Below are positions 49,358 through 59,702 of a stretch of 64,000 nt of DNA, piece after piece. This stretch comes from Citrobacter sp. On2M (lineage in GTDB: Bacteria > Pseudomonadota > Gammaproteobacteria > Enterobacterales > Enterobacteriaceae), in the NCBI RefSeq assembly GCF_018035235.1, contig NZ_WPCV01000004.1, forward strand, positions 620,001-684,000, in the 5' to 3' direction. A program made the translations under genes and the position numbers. Numbering within the stretch: position 1 is the first letter of the stretch; each line of letters begins with the position of its first letter. The notes below the pieces were generated by a model. The model ran no database searches, was not told where the DNA came from, and worked only from the letters and a program-made list of their open reading frames with translations.

Positions 49358-50137
49358 TTAACGGCCCTTGGTTTTATCACGTGCAATAAGCTGGCTGGCA
49401 ATGACCATAACCAGCGACAGAACCAACAAAATGGTCGCCAGAGCGTTCACCTCTGGTGATACGCCGACTTTGACCATTGAGTAGATTTTTAATGGCAAAA
49501 TTTCATAACCCGGCCCGGTAACGAATGACGAAACGACAACATCATCCATCGACAGCGTAAAGCTCAGCAACCAACCGGCAGCCACCGCAGGCATAGCCAA
49601 TGGCAGTATGATCTTGCGCAGAATGGTTACTTCACTGGCACCCAGATCTTTGGCCGCCTCAAGCATGCGTACGTCAAAGCCTTTCAGACGTGAGTAGACC
49701 GTTACAACCACGAAGGGCAGACAGAATGTGATATGCGAGAACAAAAGTGACCAAAAGCCCAGTTGAATGCCGATCAGCATAAACAGCACCAGCAAAGAAA
49801 TCGCCATCACAATATCTGGCGACATCATCACCACGAACAGCATGCCGCTGACAAACGGTTTACCGCGAAAACGGTAGCGGTACAGTGCGACTGCTGTGAG
49901 TGAACCGATCAGCGTGGCAAACGTGGCGGAGAGTACTGCCATCGTCAGCGAGTGCTGCGCCGCCTGTAGTAGGCTGTCGTTGTTCATCAGCAGGCCGTAC
50001 CATTTGGTGGTGAATCCCTGCCAGTTGATGCCGAAGCGCGAGCTGTTAAAGGAGTTCACAATCAAAATAATGATTGGAATATACAGATACGCGTAGATAG
50101 CGGTCATGAAACCGCCTCTGAGCAGGCGACCGATCAT
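49358..50137 (-). CDS. potC: Spermidine/putrescine ABC permease PotC
   Basis: One of two transmembrane subunits of the polyamine importer. 259 aa with six predicted helices; the EAA loop (EAAKDLGASEVTILRKIILPLAMPAV) contacts PotA. It is a few residues shorter at the C-terminus than E. coli PotC (ends DKTKGR). Its start overlaps the potB stop by 4 nt. Confidence 0.96.
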   Translation of the reverse strand: MIGRLLRGGFMTAIYAYLYIPIIILIVNSFNSSRFGINWQGFTTKWYGLLMNNDSLLQAAQHSLTMAVLSATFATLIGSLTAVALYRYRFRGKPFVSGMLFVVMMSPDIVMAISLLVLFMLIGIQLGFWSLLFSHITFCLPFVVVTVYSRLKGFDVRMLEAAKDLGASEVTILRKIILPLAMPAVAAGWLLSFTLSMDDVVVSSFVTGPGYEILPLKIYSMVKVGVSPEVNALATILLVLSLVMVIASQLIARDKTKGR

Positions 50138-50991
50138 TCGAGTTCCACCTTCTTGTTCAGCAAGCGGGAGGCGCGCCAGTAGATTAGCAGCATCAGCCCC
50201 ATCACAATGGTCAGCGTAATGCTGGTGGCGGCACCAAACGGCCAGTCGCGGATGTTCAGGAACTGAACTTTAATCACATTACCAATCAGCAGGTTTTTCG
50301 CCCCGCCCATTAAGTCGGATACGTAAAACAGCCCCATTGCGGGCAGCATAACCAACAGGCATCCGGCGATAATTCCCGGCATCGTCAACGGAATAATGAT
50401 GCGGGTGAAGGTCTGAAGTTTACTGGCGCCCAGATCGCGCGCGGCTTCCAGCAGCGGTTTATCGAGTTTTTCAATGCTGGAATAGAGCGGCATTACCATA
50501 AACGGCAGCAGGATGTACACCAGGCCGATAATCACCGCGCTGGGGGTAAACATGATGCGAATAGGGGTATCGATAACGCCGAGCCACAACAGAAATTCGT
50601 TGAGATAGCCCTTGGTGCTGAGGAAAATTTTGAGTCCGTAGATGCGAATAAGTGAATTGGTCCAGAACGGAACAATCAGCAGGAACAGCAGCAGTGGACG
50701 CACTTTTTCCGGCAGTTTCACCAAAAACCAGGCAAACGGGTAGCCGAGTACCAGACAGGCGAGCGTAGCAATCAGCGCCATATTGAGAGAATGAACCAGC
50801 ACCTCAAAATAGAGCGGATCGAGCAGGCGTGTATAGTTTTCCAGCGTAAAGACCATTTTGACGAAATTGGCGTCGTCGCGAGTCAAAAAGCTGGTGCCGA
50901 TGATCATCAGGTTGGGCAGAAAGACAAATAACACAAGCCAACCGACAATGGTGACGATCACCACACTCTGGAATTTACTTGTGTTCTTCAT
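50134..50991 (-). CDS. potB: Spermidine/putrescine ABC permease PotB
   Basis: Second transmembrane subunit. 285 aa, six helices, EAA loop [26 protein letters not shown]. It begins [17 protein letters not shown]; its start codon lies inside the end of potA (17-nt overlap), indicating translational coupling. Confidence 0.96.
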   Translation of the reverse strand: MKNTSKFQSVVIVTIVGWLVLFVFLPNLMIIGTSFLTRDDANFVKMVFTLENYTRLLDPLYFEVLVHSLNMALIATLACLVLGYPFAWFLVKLPEKVRPLLLFLLIVPFWTNSLIRIYGLKIFLSTKGYLNEFLLWLGVIDTPIRIMFTPSAVIIGLVYILLPFMVMPLYSSIEKLDKPLLEAARDLGASKLQTFTRIIIPLTMPGIIAGCLLVMLPAMGLFYVSDLMGGAKNLLIGNVIKVQFLNIRDWPFGAATSITLTIVMGLMLLIYWRASRLLNKKVELE

Positions 50992-52111
50992 CAGCCAGTA
51001 CGACCTCCCAGCTTTCTACCCAGTTAATCGCCATTTTCTGGTCGAGCGAGTGGTCAAAGTCAGGATCGTCTTCGTTGAAGAACTCACTGACCATCACCAT
51101 CTTGCCGTTTTCCAGTTCCACAACCGACTCCAGCGTCATGCCTTTGTAGTTGCGCTCACGCACGTAGCCGATAAGACCTTCGATATGATTATCGTCGTTG
51201 ATTTCATCCACGCGCAGATCTTCCGGGCGTAACAGAACGTGCAGCTTCTGCCCAGGAATCACCGCAAAGTTGACATAAATATTGCACTCACGACCTTCAA
51301 CGTTAGCACGAACGCGCTGTTCGTCCAGACGTTCTATCACCGTGGCGTTAAACATGTTGATCTCGCCAATAAATCCGGCGACGAACAGATTTTTAGGCTC
51401 TTCGTAGATTTCGCGCGGCGTACCGTCCTGCTCAATCTTACCATCGCGCATCACCACGATGCGATCTGACATGGTCAGCGCTTCTTCCTGATCGTGTGTG
51501 ACAAAGACAAAAGTGATACCCAGCTTACGCTGCAACGCTTTCAGTTCGTTCTGCATCTGCTTACGCAGTTTGTAGTCAAGTGCAGAGAGGGATTCATCTA
51601 ACAAGAGTAGGCGAGGTTTGTTCACCACCGCACGGGCAATCGCTACGCGCTGCTGCTGTCCACCGGAGAGTTGATGTGGTTTTCGCTGGGCGAATTCTTC
51701 CAGTTGCACCATGCGCAGAGCTTCAGTAACGCGGGGAGAAATGTCGGCTGCGGGCGTTTTTTGCATGCGTAAGCCAAAGGCCACATTCTCAAATACGGTC
51801 ATGTGGGGGAATAACGCATAGCTTTGGAAGACGGTGTTCACGTAGCGGTTTTCCGCAGGAACGTGAGTGATGTCCTGGTTGTCCAACATAATATGACCGG
51901 AATCAACAGTTTCCAGGCCGGCAATCAGGCGAAGAACGGTTGTTTTACCGCAGCCAGAGGGGCCGAGCAGCGTGAGAAACTCGCCATTATTGATGGTCAA
52001 ATCCAGGCTGGAAATCACCTCTTTGCCATCGAAACTTTTGCGAATTCCCGCTAATTGCACCAGTGGAGAAAGCGAACGCGGTTGTTTATTCAATTTTTTA
52101 CTCTGTCCCAT
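50975..52111 (-). CDS. potA: Spermidine/putrescine importer ATPase PotA
   Basis: ABC ATPase energising polyamine import. 378 aa: Walker A GPSGCGKT, signature LSGGQQQR, Walker [12 protein letters not shown] (Ser for the usual Pro-x-Ser form, as in E. coli), H-loop VTHDQEE and a C-terminal regulatory TOBE domain. First gene of potABCD, divergent from pepT across 250 bp. Confidence 0.97.
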   Translation of the reverse strand: MGQSKKLNKQPRSLSPLVQLAGIRKSFDGKEVISSLDLTINNGEFLTLLGPSGCGKTTVLRLIAGLETVDSGHIMLDNQDITHVPAENRYVNTVFQSYALFPHMTVFENVAFGLRMQKTPAADISPRVTEALRMVQLEEFAQRKPHQLSGGQQQRVAIARAVVNKPRLLLLDESLSALDYKLRKQMQNELKALQRKLGITFVFVTHDQEEALTMSDRIVVMRDGKIEQDGTPREIYEEPKNLFVAGFIGEINMFNATVIERLDEQRVRANVEGRECNIYVNFAVIPGQKLHVLLRPEDLRVDEINDDNHIEGLIGYVRERNYKGMTLESVVELENGKMVMVSEFFNEDDPDFDHSLDQKMAINWVESWEVVLADEEHK

Positions 52112-52361
52112 GTAAACGCAACGGATGGCTGACCGATGCGGGGTTTGTGGTTAACCACCTTGATGACTCTTAATGAGGGCGGTTATTCTACGGCAAACCA
52201 TTGTAATCGCCAATCCTTGTTGCGAATTACTGACTTAACCCTATAGTCAGAGGGGATGTCGAGGAGAAATATTCTTACTTGCGGGGATAAAAGTGACCTG
52301 ACGCAATATTTGTCTTTTGTTGCTTATTGATAATGTTGTCACAAAAAGTGAGGGTGACTGC

Positions 52362-53588
52362 ATGGATAAACTACTTGAGCGTTTTTTACACTACGTGTCG
52401 CTGGACACCCAATCAAAATCGGGCGTGCGGCAGGTACCCAGCACCGAAGGACAGTGGAAGTTGTTACAACTGCTCAAACAACAGCTCGAAGAGATGGGGC
52501 TGGTTAATATTTCATTGAGCGAAAAGGGTACGCTGATGGCGACGCTGCCCGCTAACGTTGCTGGCAATATTCCCGCGATCGGCTTTATTTCCCATGTGGA
52601 TACCTCACCGGATTTCAGCGGTAAAAACGTTAATCCGCAAATCGTCGAAAACTATCGCGGCGGCGATATTGCGTTAGGCATTGGTGATGAAGTTCTGTCG
52701 CCGGTGATGTTCCCGGTGCTACATCAACTTCTGGGCCAGACGCTAATCACTACAGACGGTAAAACCCTGCTGGGCGCGGATGACAAAGCAGGTGTGGCGG
52801 AAATCATGACCGCGCTGGCCGTGCTTATTCAAAAAAACATTCCGCACGGTGATATCCGCGTGGCCTTCACGCCGGATGAAGAGGTTGGTAAAGGGGCCAA
52901 GCATTTTGACGTTGCGGCATTCGATGCGCAGTGGGCCTACACTGTTGACGGTGGTGGCGTAGGTGAGCTGGAGTTTGAAAACTTCAACGCCGCCTCGGTT
53001 AATATCAAAATTGTCGGCAACAATGTGCATCCCGGTACTGCAAAAGGGGTGATGGTGAATGCGCTGTCGCTGGCGGCGCGTATTCACGCTGAGGTTCCGG
53101 CAGACGAAAGCCCGGAAACGACGGAAGGCTACGAAGGCTTTTATCACCTGGCGAGCATGAAAGGGACGGTCGATCGTGCAGATATGCACTACATCATCCG
53201 TGATTTTGACCGCAAGCAGTTTGAAGCGCGTAAACGTAAGATCATGGATATCGCCAAAAAGGTCGGCAAAGGGTTACACCCGGATTGCTATATCGAACTG
53301 GTGATTGAAGACAGTTACTACAATATGCGCGAAAAAGTGATTGAACATCCACACGTGCTGGATATCGCCCAGAAGGCAATGCGCGATTGCGATATTGAGC
53401 CGGTGCTGAAACCTATTCGTGGCGGTACTGACGGCGCACAGCTGTCGTTTATGGGATTACCGTGTCCGAATCTTTTCACCGGTGGTTATAACTATCATGG
53501 CAAACATGAGTTTGTAACCCTGGAAGGAATGGAAAAAGCGGTGCAGGTGATTGTGCGTATTGCGGAGTTAACTGCGAAGCAGCAGTAA
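52362..53588 (+). CDS. pepT: Peptidase T (tripeptidase)
   Basis: Zinc M20B aminotripeptidase. 408 aa. Zinc ligands and catalytic residues are in [18 protein letters not shown] and DEEVGKG, with HGKHEF near the end. ATG 52362 follows GTGAGGGTGACTGC and matches E. coli; the frame opens further up. In E. coli and Salmonella pepT is induced by FNR without oxygen; I did not find a convincing FNR box in 52112-52361. Confidence 0.96.
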   Translation: MDKLLERFLHYVSLDTQSKSGVRQVPSTEGQWKLLQLLKQQLEEMGLVNISLSEKGTLMATLPANVAGNIPAIGFISHVDTSPDFSGKNVNPQIVENYRGGDIALGIGDEVLSPVMFPVLHQLLGQTLITTDGKTLLGADDKAGVAEIMTALAVLIQKNIPHGDIRVAFTPDEEVGKGAKHFDVAAFDAQWAYTVDGGGVGELEFENFNAASVNIKIVGNNVHPGTAKGVMVNALSLAARIHAEVPADESPETTEGYEGFYHLASMKGTVDRADMHYIIRDFDRKQFEARKRKIMDIAKKVGKGLHPDCYIELVIEDSYYNMREKVIEHPHVLDIAQKAMRDCDIEPVLKPIRGGTDGAQLSFMGLPCPNLFTGGYNYHGKHEFVTLEGMEKAVQVIVRIAELTAKQQ

Positions 53589-53603
53589 CAAGCCCGAAGT
53601 AGA

Positions 53604-53631
53604 TGCCGGATGCACAAAACGTCATCCGGCA
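53604..53631. repeat. REP-like hairpin between pepT and roxA
   Basis: TGCCGGATG (53604-53612) and CATCCGGCA (53623-53631), a 9-bp perfect stem with the classical REP core, between convergent genes. Confidence 0.85.
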
Positions 53632-53641
53632 AAATGACTCA

Positions 53642-54763
53642 TCACCCTTCGAAGAACCAGTACCCACTGTTGACCAGCGCGGCAAGCATGGCAAGGAAAG
53701 ACGGATCTTCCAGCGCATCCTCAAAGTTCTCAGCCGTTAGCACGATATGGCTGGCCAGCGCTTCCAGGGCAGGACGATGCGGCGAGTCAATTTTTTCACC
53801 GTTGGCGTAGACGTCGTCGCCGATGCGCAATACGCGTAATCCGCCCAGACGCACTAACACATCCCCTTGCTTCAGGGCATCGTAAATTTCATCTGGCTGA
53901 TACGGTGGCTCCGGCGGCGCAATATCCAGCTCATGACGAGACTGAGAAATAAACTCGCCAAACCACTGCTGGAAATGTTCCGGTTGATTAATCAGCCCCA
54001 GCATCATTTCGCGCAGCTTGTCCATCTCTTGTGGCAGTACGTCGGCAGGATGGTCGCGCGGCGGCAGGTCAGGATCGCTGTAATACGTGCTGCCCAGCTC
54101 ACGTTGTAATACGTAGTCGGCGAACCCGCTAATCAGTTCGCGCGTGTTTGGCGCACGGAAGCCGACCGAATAGTTCATGGCGTTTTCCAGCGCATAGCCT
54201 TCGTGCGGGAACCCCGGTGGAATATACAGGATATCGCCGGGTTCCAGCTCTTCATCGATGATGGCTTCAAACGGGTCGACCTGAAGGAGATCCGGGTGAG
54301 GACAGTGTTGTTTTAACTGCAGTTTTTCACCTACGCGCCAGCGGCGACGTCCGGTTCCCTGGATGATAAATACATCGTACTGATCCAGATGCGGGCCAAC
54401 CCCGCCGCCAGGGACGGAGAAGGAGATCATCAGATCGTCGATACGCCAGTCAGGCAGTTCGCGAAACGGACGCATCAGCGCAGCGGTTGGCTCGTGCCAG
54501 TGATTGACCGCCTGGACCAGAAGCGACCAGTTGTTCTCGCCGAGATGGTCATAGCTTTCAAAGGGACCGTGGCTAACTTGCCATTTGCCGTCCTGGTGGC
54601 TGACGAGTCGGCTGTCGACCTCACTTTCCATTGCCAGTCCAGCCAGTTCGTCAGGAGAAAGTGGGTCAATAAAGTTGTTAAACCCGCGTTTTAATACCAC
54701 CGGGCGTTTCTGCCAGTGGCGTTCAAGAAAATCGGGCCAGTTAAGTGTGAGTTGGTATTCCAT
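53642..54763 (-). CDS. roxA: 50S L16 arginine hydroxylase RoxA
   Basis: Fe(II)/2-oxoglutarate oxygenase (YcfD) that hydroxylates Arg81 of ribosomal protein L16. 373 aa: cupin JmjC domain with iron ligands His125 and Asp127 (PHLDQYD) and the distal His in PPGFPHEGYA, then a winged-helix C-terminal part. The start at 54763 (MEYQLTLNWPDF) agrees with E. coli; the frame is open to 54835. Confidence 0.95.
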   Translation of the reverse strand: MEYQLTLNWPDFLERHWQKRPVVLKRGFNNFIDPLSPDELAGLAMESEVDSRLVSHQDGKWQVSHGPFESYDHLGENNWSLLVQAVNHWHEPTAALMRPFRELPDWRIDDLMISFSVPGGGVGPHLDQYDVFIIQGTGRRRWRVGEKLQLKQHCPHPDLLQVDPFEAIIDEELEPGDILYIPPGFPHEGYALENAMNYSVGFRAPNTRELISGFADYVLQRELGSTYYSDPDLPPRDHPADVLPQEMDKLREMMLGLINQPEHFQQWFGEFISQSRHELDIAPPEPPYQPDEIYDALKQGDVLVRLGGLRVLRIGDDVYANGEKIDSPHRPALEALASHIVLTAENFEDALEDPSFLAMLAALVNSGYWFFEG

Positions 54764-54855
54764 AGTGAGCTTCCCGCAGGCTGGTATCTGCAACCGATTA
54801 TAACGGATACTTAACCTCAAGCGTGAAGTCAGCACATATTTATTACACGTGGCGA

Positions 54856-56319
54856 TTACTCGTCTTTCTGCCCCGGCTGCTGGCGACCAAAAATAACCTC
54901 CATGCGCGCGCCACCCAGCAGGCTATCACTGGCAATAATCTGCCCGTCATACTGTTCAGTTATTTCTCGCGCCACTGCCAGTCCGACGCCTTGTCCAGGT
55001 CGTAACGTATCGACGCGCTGACCACGGTCAAACACCACTTCCCGTTTGCTTTGCGGAATACCAGGACCATCATCCTCAACCAGAATATGCAGTTGATCTT
55101 CTGACAGATGCGCTGAAATCTCGACAAACTCCAGACAGTATTTACATGCGTTATCCAGTACGTTACCCATCACTTCGACAAAGTCGTTCTGCTCGCCTAC
55201 GAAACTGATTTCGGGGGAGATATCGAGACTGATATTGACGCCTTTACGCTGATAAACTTTATTCAGCGCGGAGGTGAGTTTATCAAGCAACGGCGCGACT
55301 GGATGCAGTTCGCGACTGAGCAGAGAGCTGCTGCCACGCATGCTTGCACGATGCAGGTAATAGCCAATCTGCTGGGAAATACGGCTGATTTGTTCCAGCA
55401 TGATAGGCTCGGCGTCGCTCACGTTCATTTTTTCATTACGCATCGAGCGCAGGGTACTCTGCAATACCGCCAGTGGTGTTTTCAGGCTGTGGGTGAGGTC
55501 AGTTAATGTGGTGCGGTATTTGTCGTAGCGCTCACGTTCGCTTTTTAAAAGTCGATTCAGGTTACGAACCAGACTGGTCAGTTCGCGCGTGGTGGCGGGG
55601 TTCAGCATCTCACGATGATGCTCCTCAAGCTCGCGGACTTCACGCGCCAGCGACTCAATTGGCCGCAGACTCCACCAGGCGGCCACCCATAAGAGCGGAA
55701 TGACCAGCAACAGATTGGCGACCAGCACATAAATAAACCAGCTCCAGACCATGTATGAGCGCTTTAGCTCAATAGGAATTGTATCGACAACCACAATGGT
55801 TAACTGTGGCATTCTGGCAGTGGCGGGGTAGACGTTAACCGCCACGGAGTGGGTCATTTCGGCGTCGTCGTCATCCTCTCTGACTTCTTTTAACTGTTGC
55901 TGTGCGGAGTGGTCTTCGCCCAGTAGGGTGCTGGTGGCGTCAACGTTGGCTTCAATCTCATGAAAACCGTTGGTTTTAAGCCAGTCTGGTTGGATGCTTT
56001 GCGTCAACCAGGGCACGTTGCGCTGTGCCCACAGAAGCTCACCCGCTTCATTGTAAATCAGCGACATTGTTGGGCTTTGCATGTCGAGGTTCTCGGGCAG
56101 CTCGATGTTAATCTTGCCGTTTTCCCATTTCGCCAGGGTATAAAACAGATTGCTTTCACCGCGCAACAGGCGGAACGTGGTCTTATCAAAACTAACGCTG
56201 TAACCTACCAGGGCAACCATGCCGTAGGCCAGTGAAAGCACCAATACCACACCTGCGGTTGCCAGTAAAAAGCGCAGCCGCAGCGATAACGGGAAAAAAT
56301 GACGCAATAATTTGTTCAT
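54856..56319 (-). CDS. phoQ: Sensor histidine kinase PhoQ
   Basis: Senses low Mg2+, acid pH and cationic peptides, and phosphorylates PhoP. 487 aa: TM1 (about 17-39), a periplasmic PAS-like domain with the acidic membrane-facing cluster EDDDDAE (148-154), TM2 (about 195-215), HAMP, His277 in [10 protein letters not shown], and the ATP-binding N (NACKYC) and G (DDGPGIP) boxes. It overlaps phoP by one base. Confidence 0.97.
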   Translation of the reverse strand: MNKLLRHFFPLSLRLRFLLATAGVVLVLSLAYGMVALVGYSVSFDKTTFRLLRGESNLFYTLAKWENGKINIELPENLDMQSPTMSLIYNEAGELLWAQRNVPWLTQSIQPDWLKTNGFHEIEANVDATSTLLGEDHSAQQQLKEVREDDDDAEMTHSVAVNVYPATARMPQLTIVVVDTIPIELKRSYMVWSWFIYVLVANLLLVIPLLWVAAWWSLRPIESLAREVRELEEHHREMLNPATTRELTSLVRNLNRLLKSERERYDKYRTTLTDLTHSLKTPLAVLQSTLRSMRNEKMNVSDAEPIMLEQISRISQQIGYYLHRASMRGSSSLLSRELHPVAPLLDKLTSALNKVYQRKGVNISLDISPEISFVGEQNDFVEVMGNVLDNACKYCLEFVEISAHLSEDQLHILVEDDGPGIPQSKREVVFDRGQRVDTLRPGQGVGLAVAREITEQYDGQIIASDSLLGGARMEVIFGRQQPGQKDE

Positions 56320-56993
56320 TAGCGCAGTTCGAAAAGATAGCCTTGCCCACGTACTGTGGTAATTACTTCATGCGGATATTGCGCCTGAATTTTTTTACGC
56401 AGACGTCCCATCAGGACATCAATAGTGTGACTTTCACGTAGTTCAGCATCCGGGTATAGCTGCAGCATGAGCGAATCTTTACTGACGACTTTGCCGCTAT
56501 TACGGATGAGTGTTTCCATAATGGTATATTCGAACGCCGTGAGCTTAATAACTTCATCATTGACGGATAATTCGCGGCGAGAGAGATCAACCTGGAAAGG
56601 CGGAAGGGAGATAATCTGCGAGGCCAGACCGCTGTTGCGACGCATCAGCGCCTGCATGCGCGCAGCCACTTCTTCAATGTGAAACGGTTTGGTGACGTAA
56701 TCATCAGCGCCGGCGCTGAGTACTTCCACTTTGTCCTGCCAGCCTTCACGCGCGGTCAATACCAGAATCGGCAGCGAAACCTCATTGCTGCGCCAACGGC
56801 GGATCAACGACAAACCATCTTCATCGGGAAGGCCTAAGTCAACGAGTGCGATATCCGGAAGATGTTCATTCAGATAATAGTCTGCTTCCTTGGCATCTTC
56901 TGCATCATCTACCTGATGACCTAAATCCTGTAGCTGAACCTTAAGGTGGTGGCGTAATAAAGCATTATCCTCGACAACCAGTACGCGCATCAT
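56319..56993 (-). CDS. phoP: Response regulator PhoP
   Basis: OmpR-type transcription factor for the Mg2+/virulence regulon. 224 aa: receiver with phosphorylated Asp52 in [11 protein letters not shown], then a winged HTH ending [10 protein letters not shown]. It begins [10 protein letters not shown], as in Salmonella; E. coli starts at the second Met. A clear PhoP box was not found in the 90 bp upstream. Confidence 0.97.
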   Translation of the reverse strand: MMRVLVVEDNALLRHHLKVQLQDLGHQVDDAEDAKEADYYLNEHLPDIALVDLGLPDEDGLSLIRRWRSNEVSLPILVLTAREGWQDKVEVLSAGADDYVTKPFHIEEVAARMQALMRRNSGLASQIISLPPFQVDLSRRELSVNDEVIKLTAFEYTIMETLIRNSGKVVSKDSLMLQLYPDAELRESHTIDVLMGRLRKKIQAQYPHEVITTVRGQGYLFELR

Positions 56994-57077
56994 CGTTTCT
57001 CCCTAAAATAACGGTATGAATAGTTTAACGCTGATTATGTGGATTGAAAGCAGCGCTATGAACTTAAATAACTTTTC

Positions 57078-57686
57078 TCATGCTCCCCTGCCTGTGGGGC
57101 GTTCTGGGGGCAGTGCTGTTGGCATCTGATTGTTCAGCATATTGACCTGATCCTGGTTCATGTCGCCAATCCACTTGGAGTAAATCTCGTACACCATATG
57201 TGCATCGTCTTCCCATGCCAGGGCGCCTATCTCGCCCGGCCTCATCCCTGTATATACGGCAACAATGATGATTAATGCCTGGCTACGGGGAAGGGTGGTT
57301 ATCAGTGCCTGGTACTTATGAAGTAAAAGTGGGTCGGGATCATTTTTAGATAACTTGAGTCGCGACACGCCCTCATAAGGAGCATGCAATATAAACTGGC
57401 TTCGGTTTACGAGCTTAGGCATTTCTGATAAAACTGCCATCTGTTTATTGACTGTTGAGGGCGCGCGACCCTGCCTGGTGAGATTCGGCATTGCCGGGTT
57501 AATAATTGTCCCGGTCAATAACTCTTTTCGGTAATGCAAAATGTCGGCATGCTCAATATCTACCAGACGGGTATTTTCTCCGATAACACGCTGTAATGTG
57601 TATACAATAGAAGTAATCGACAGCATTGTTGCACCAGATACCTCTAAAGCTTTGGTGTCTGTAAAAAAATCACTTAGCCTGGCAGG
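57078..57686 (-). pseudogene. Tyrosine recombinase (phage integrase) relic with internal deletion
   Basis: The minus frame from 57626, and in-frame sequence back to about 57686, resembles a lambdoid-type integrase: the SAM-like core-binding domain (VIGENTRLVDIEHADILHYRKELLTG) and catalytic box I Arg in YTGMRPGEIGALAWED. Directly after this it jumps to the C-terminal end (AHMVYEIYSKWIGDMNQDQ), skipping the stretch with the catalytic Lys and HxxR motif (about 100-130 residues). The N-terminal arm-binding domain is also missing. It cannot be active. From 57690 to 57938 I see no gene. Confidence 0.8.
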
Positions 57687-57938
57687 TTAGATGACAGAAA
57701 GTGTAGTCACTACCAGCGTGCAACATGAGCTCTTAAGGCCTGTCAACCAGTCGTTTAGATATATTTTCGGATACATGTGAACCTCTCCCTGTTTTTAATT
57801 TATCTTTTATGATTCCAGAAATCAGGGGCTACAAATGATGAGAGATACATGTTCGCTACAGACGGGCCTCGAAGACCATTTATTCGACAAAACTCAACGC
57901 GTAATCCGGGAAGGAGTACTTCTGAGTCATGCAGATTA

Positions 57939-58070
57939 GATGTGTTTGTTCATTTCTCTGCTACCCAGAACGGTAATTTTCGCACTTTGTTTGAAGGTCA
58001 AAAAGTCTCATTCTCTATTGAACATGGTACTAAAGGTCCGGTTGCCGGCAGTGGAGTTATCGCAAAGTAA
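57939..58070 (+). pseudogene. Truncated CspA-family cold-shock gene, C-terminal 43 codons
   Basis: [37 protein letters not shown] is the second half of a CspA-type OB fold (RNP2 motif VFVHF). The first half with the KWFN and RNP1 KGFGFI motifs is absent; the sequence before it (57849-57938) is unrelated to Csp. A full paralogue lies 0.7 kb downstream. It probably marks an older copy of the csp locus cut by the integrase-side rearrangement. Confidence 0.75.
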
Positions 58071-58201
58071 AATCCGCTTTATGTGTGTATGCGATAACAA
58101 TGACGGCTAAGGCCTGAGCGTTTTTTTTATTATCGGTGGCTTGAACAATATTAAAATACAGATGTGGTGATTCTGTGCGAGAAACGGTATCTCAAACAGA
58201 T

Positions 58202-58372
58202 TCAGGCTGCTTCTTTTTGATTTGTTTGGAATACTTTATTGCAATGAGGACAGATTAAAAGGGAACCTTTTTGTAATCTTGCAAAACTATGTTCAGATTG
58301 ATGGGTACAGTTTGGGCAAGTGCATTTGACAAGATAGTTACGGCGTGATTTAGAGTCTTTACGTTCTGACAT
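58202..58372 (-). CDS. ynfU: YnfU-like zinc-ribbon small protein
   Basis: 56 aa, very similar in length and sequence to E. coli YnfU of the Qin prophage region. Two CxxC pairs (Cys19/Cys22 and Cys41/Cys44, in CPNC and CPHC) form a likely zinc ribbon, preceded by a basic N-terminus (KDSKSRRNYLVK). AGGA lies 8-10 bp before ATG 58372. No function is established. In K-12 the relatives also lie near cold-shock genes, as here. Confidence 0.8.
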   Translation of the reverse strand: MSERKDSKSRRNYLVKCTCPNCTHQSEHSFARLQKGSLLICPHCNKVFQTNQKEAA

Positions 58373-58750
58373 AGGCTTTTCCTTGATTGGATGGACTTTA
58401 ACTTTACCTTAATTTGTCCAGGAAATCTTAATTTTATTAACCAATGGGGGCTGATAAAAAAGTCGGTAGTTCAGGGCATGAAGCTGTCTACTGAGAAATG
58501 CGCCTGGATGAACGTCACAATGCTCACCGACATGCTCGGAAATATTGCAGTTTAAATTAATTTTTATGCTCAAAGTTATGGGTGATTTCCTTACAAAACT
58601 AAAGCTTGCTATGTTTGGTTAATCATGCGTTAATGAATCTCTGGTTTGTTACGAATTTATCTGAAGCAGTCGCTGAAATAATTTTATTCCTTGTTCCTGT
58701 TGAGATTTCCTTGTTAGCTTTTCTCTCTGATAATTTTTTTCGGACCAATC

Positions 58751-58783
58751 TGCCCAAGGGCTCACTCAATTAAGGTAATGATT
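58751..58783 (+). promoter_or_regulatory. Cold-shock type leader end (upstream box and ribosome site) of csp
   Basis: TGCCCAAGGGCTCACTCAAT followed by TAAGGTAA closely resembles the end of the cspA leader in E. coli (GCC-AAGGC-CACTTAATTA then AAAGGTAA), which improves translation in the cold. The rest of the gap 58373-58750 is A/T-rich and should include the promoter and a long leader; no gene is seen there. Confidence 0.6.
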
Positions 58784-58996
58784 ATGTCTAATAAAATGAC
58801 TGGTTTAGTAAAATGGTTCAATCCTGAAAAAGGTTTTGGGTTTATCACCCCTAAAGATGGCAGTAAAGATGTGTTTGTACACTTCTCTGCTATCCAGAGC
58901 AATGATTTCAAAACTCTGAATGAGAATCAGGAAGTTGAATTTAGTGTTGAACAGGGACCCAAAGGCCCCACAGCAGTTAATGTTGTGGCTGTATAA
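58784..58996 (+). CDS. cspG: CspA-family cold-shock protein (CspG-like)
   Basis: Nucleic-acid-binding OB-fold RNA chaperone. 70 aa, starting [13 protein letters not shown] as E. coli CspG does. RNP1 KGFGFI and RNP2 VFVHF are intact. ATG 58784 is 8 bp from AAGG; the ATG at 58778 is too close (3 bp). The leader is cold-shock-like, and a YmcF-type frame follows after 10 bp, as with cspG-ymcF in K-12. Assignment to cspG over other paralogues is moderate. Confidence 0.85.
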   Translation: MSNKMTGLVKWFNPEKGFGFITPKDGSKDVFVHFSAIQSNDFKTLNENQEVEFSVEQGPKGPTAVNVVAV

Positions 58997-59006
58997 GGTA
59001 ACTGTT

Positions 59007-59195
59007 ATTACCAATAATATTCACTTCAGATGCCCGTGTTGTCACGGATCTCAGTACAGAACGTCAAACTTTGATGTTACTGAAAAAAATCCTTTCGGAG
59101 CGAAATGTATTTTTTGCAAATCAACAATGATAACATTTGATAATGTGGCACTATACATTCGTTCTGGTCAGTCTTCATCAGATTATAGAAAATAA
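59007..59195 (+). CDS. ymcF: YmcF/YnfQ-like small cold-shock protein, probable ATT start
   Basis: 62 aa: TNNIHFRCPCCHGSQYRTSNFDVTEK then NPFGAKCIFCKSTMITFDN. Two cysteine pairs (CPCC and CIFC) suggest a zinc ribbon. It matches the small proteins encoded just after cspG and cspB in K-12, which are made on cold shock. AAGG (58995-58998) is 8 nt before ATT 59007, and no ATG or GTG lies at that spacing. The only upstream in-frame ATG (58920) is inside csp. The ATT start is inference from position. Confidence 0.7.
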   Translation: MTNNIHFRCPCCHGSQYRTSNFDVTEKNPFGAKCIFCKSTMITFDNVALYIRSGQSSSDYRK

Positions 59196-59200
59196 ATTTC

Positions 59201-59224
59201 AGGCTCCTTATGGAGCCTTTTTTG
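59201..59224 (+). terminator. Terminator of the csp-ymcF transcript
   Basis: AGGCTCC (59201-59207) and GGAGCCT (59212-59218) with a 4-nt loop, followed by TTTTTG; it starts 5 bp after the ymcF stop. Confidence 0.9.
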
Positions 59225-59268
59225 TATGCTTAACCGTTCATTTATATAAGAACCGTCACGGTAAAATT

Positions 59269-59499
59269 ATGAAAAAAGTAATTGTTTTTTTTAACTCACA
59301 ACCGGCAGTCGTTGTATCTGTAATGAAAGGTATTACGACGATAATGCGTGAGTTTCCCAATGGAGAAAAAGCGCATCTATCCGTAATGTCTGCGGGCTTT
59401 CCATCTCTGACTGGAGACCATAAAATAGTTTATGTGGCTTCAGATCGTGATGTCAGTTCCGAAGAGATTCTCGAGGCCGCATCGAAGCTTTTGAAATGA
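59269..59499 (+). CDS. Unrecognised small protein, 76 aa
   Basis: MKKVIVFFNSQPAVVVSVMKG begins a compact alpha/beta-looking protein: a beta strand (VIVFF), an amphipathic helix (VMKGITTIMREF), two strands (AHLSVMS, HKIVYVAS) and a C-terminal helix (EEILEAASKLLK). No signal peptide, membrane helix or cysteine. ATG 59269 has only a weak site (ACGGT). Codon use looks ordinary enough to suggest a real gene. I do not recognise the family. Confidence 0.6.
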   Translation: MKKVIVFFNSQPAVVVSVMKGITTIMREFPNGEKAHLSVMSAGFPSLTGDHKIVYVASDRDVSSEEILEAASKLLK

Positions 59500-59702
59500 G
59501 AACTGGTTGTTTCGTGACCGACCCAGATTTTAGTCAGTGGTTTGTGGGGTTACGAGCTCTTTTGCATGAAGATTATACTGCAACCTCTTGATAATTCAGG
59601 ATTTCCATTCTATCTTTTAAATATGTCAGCGCTTTTACCTGTGCTCCACGGGGAAAGTAACGCGCCTGGCGTTGATGCGTTAGAGATCAAGAGAGGTAAA
59701 TA

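Noticed and set aside
52197..52361. FNR box for pepT
   Set aside because: TTGTTGCTTATTGATAA is too far from the TTGAT-N4-ATCAA pattern to call.
56994..57077. PhoP box in the phoP promoter (AGTTTA at 57022-57027)
   Set aside because: Only one half-site is convincing and its orientation points away from phoP; not enough for a call.
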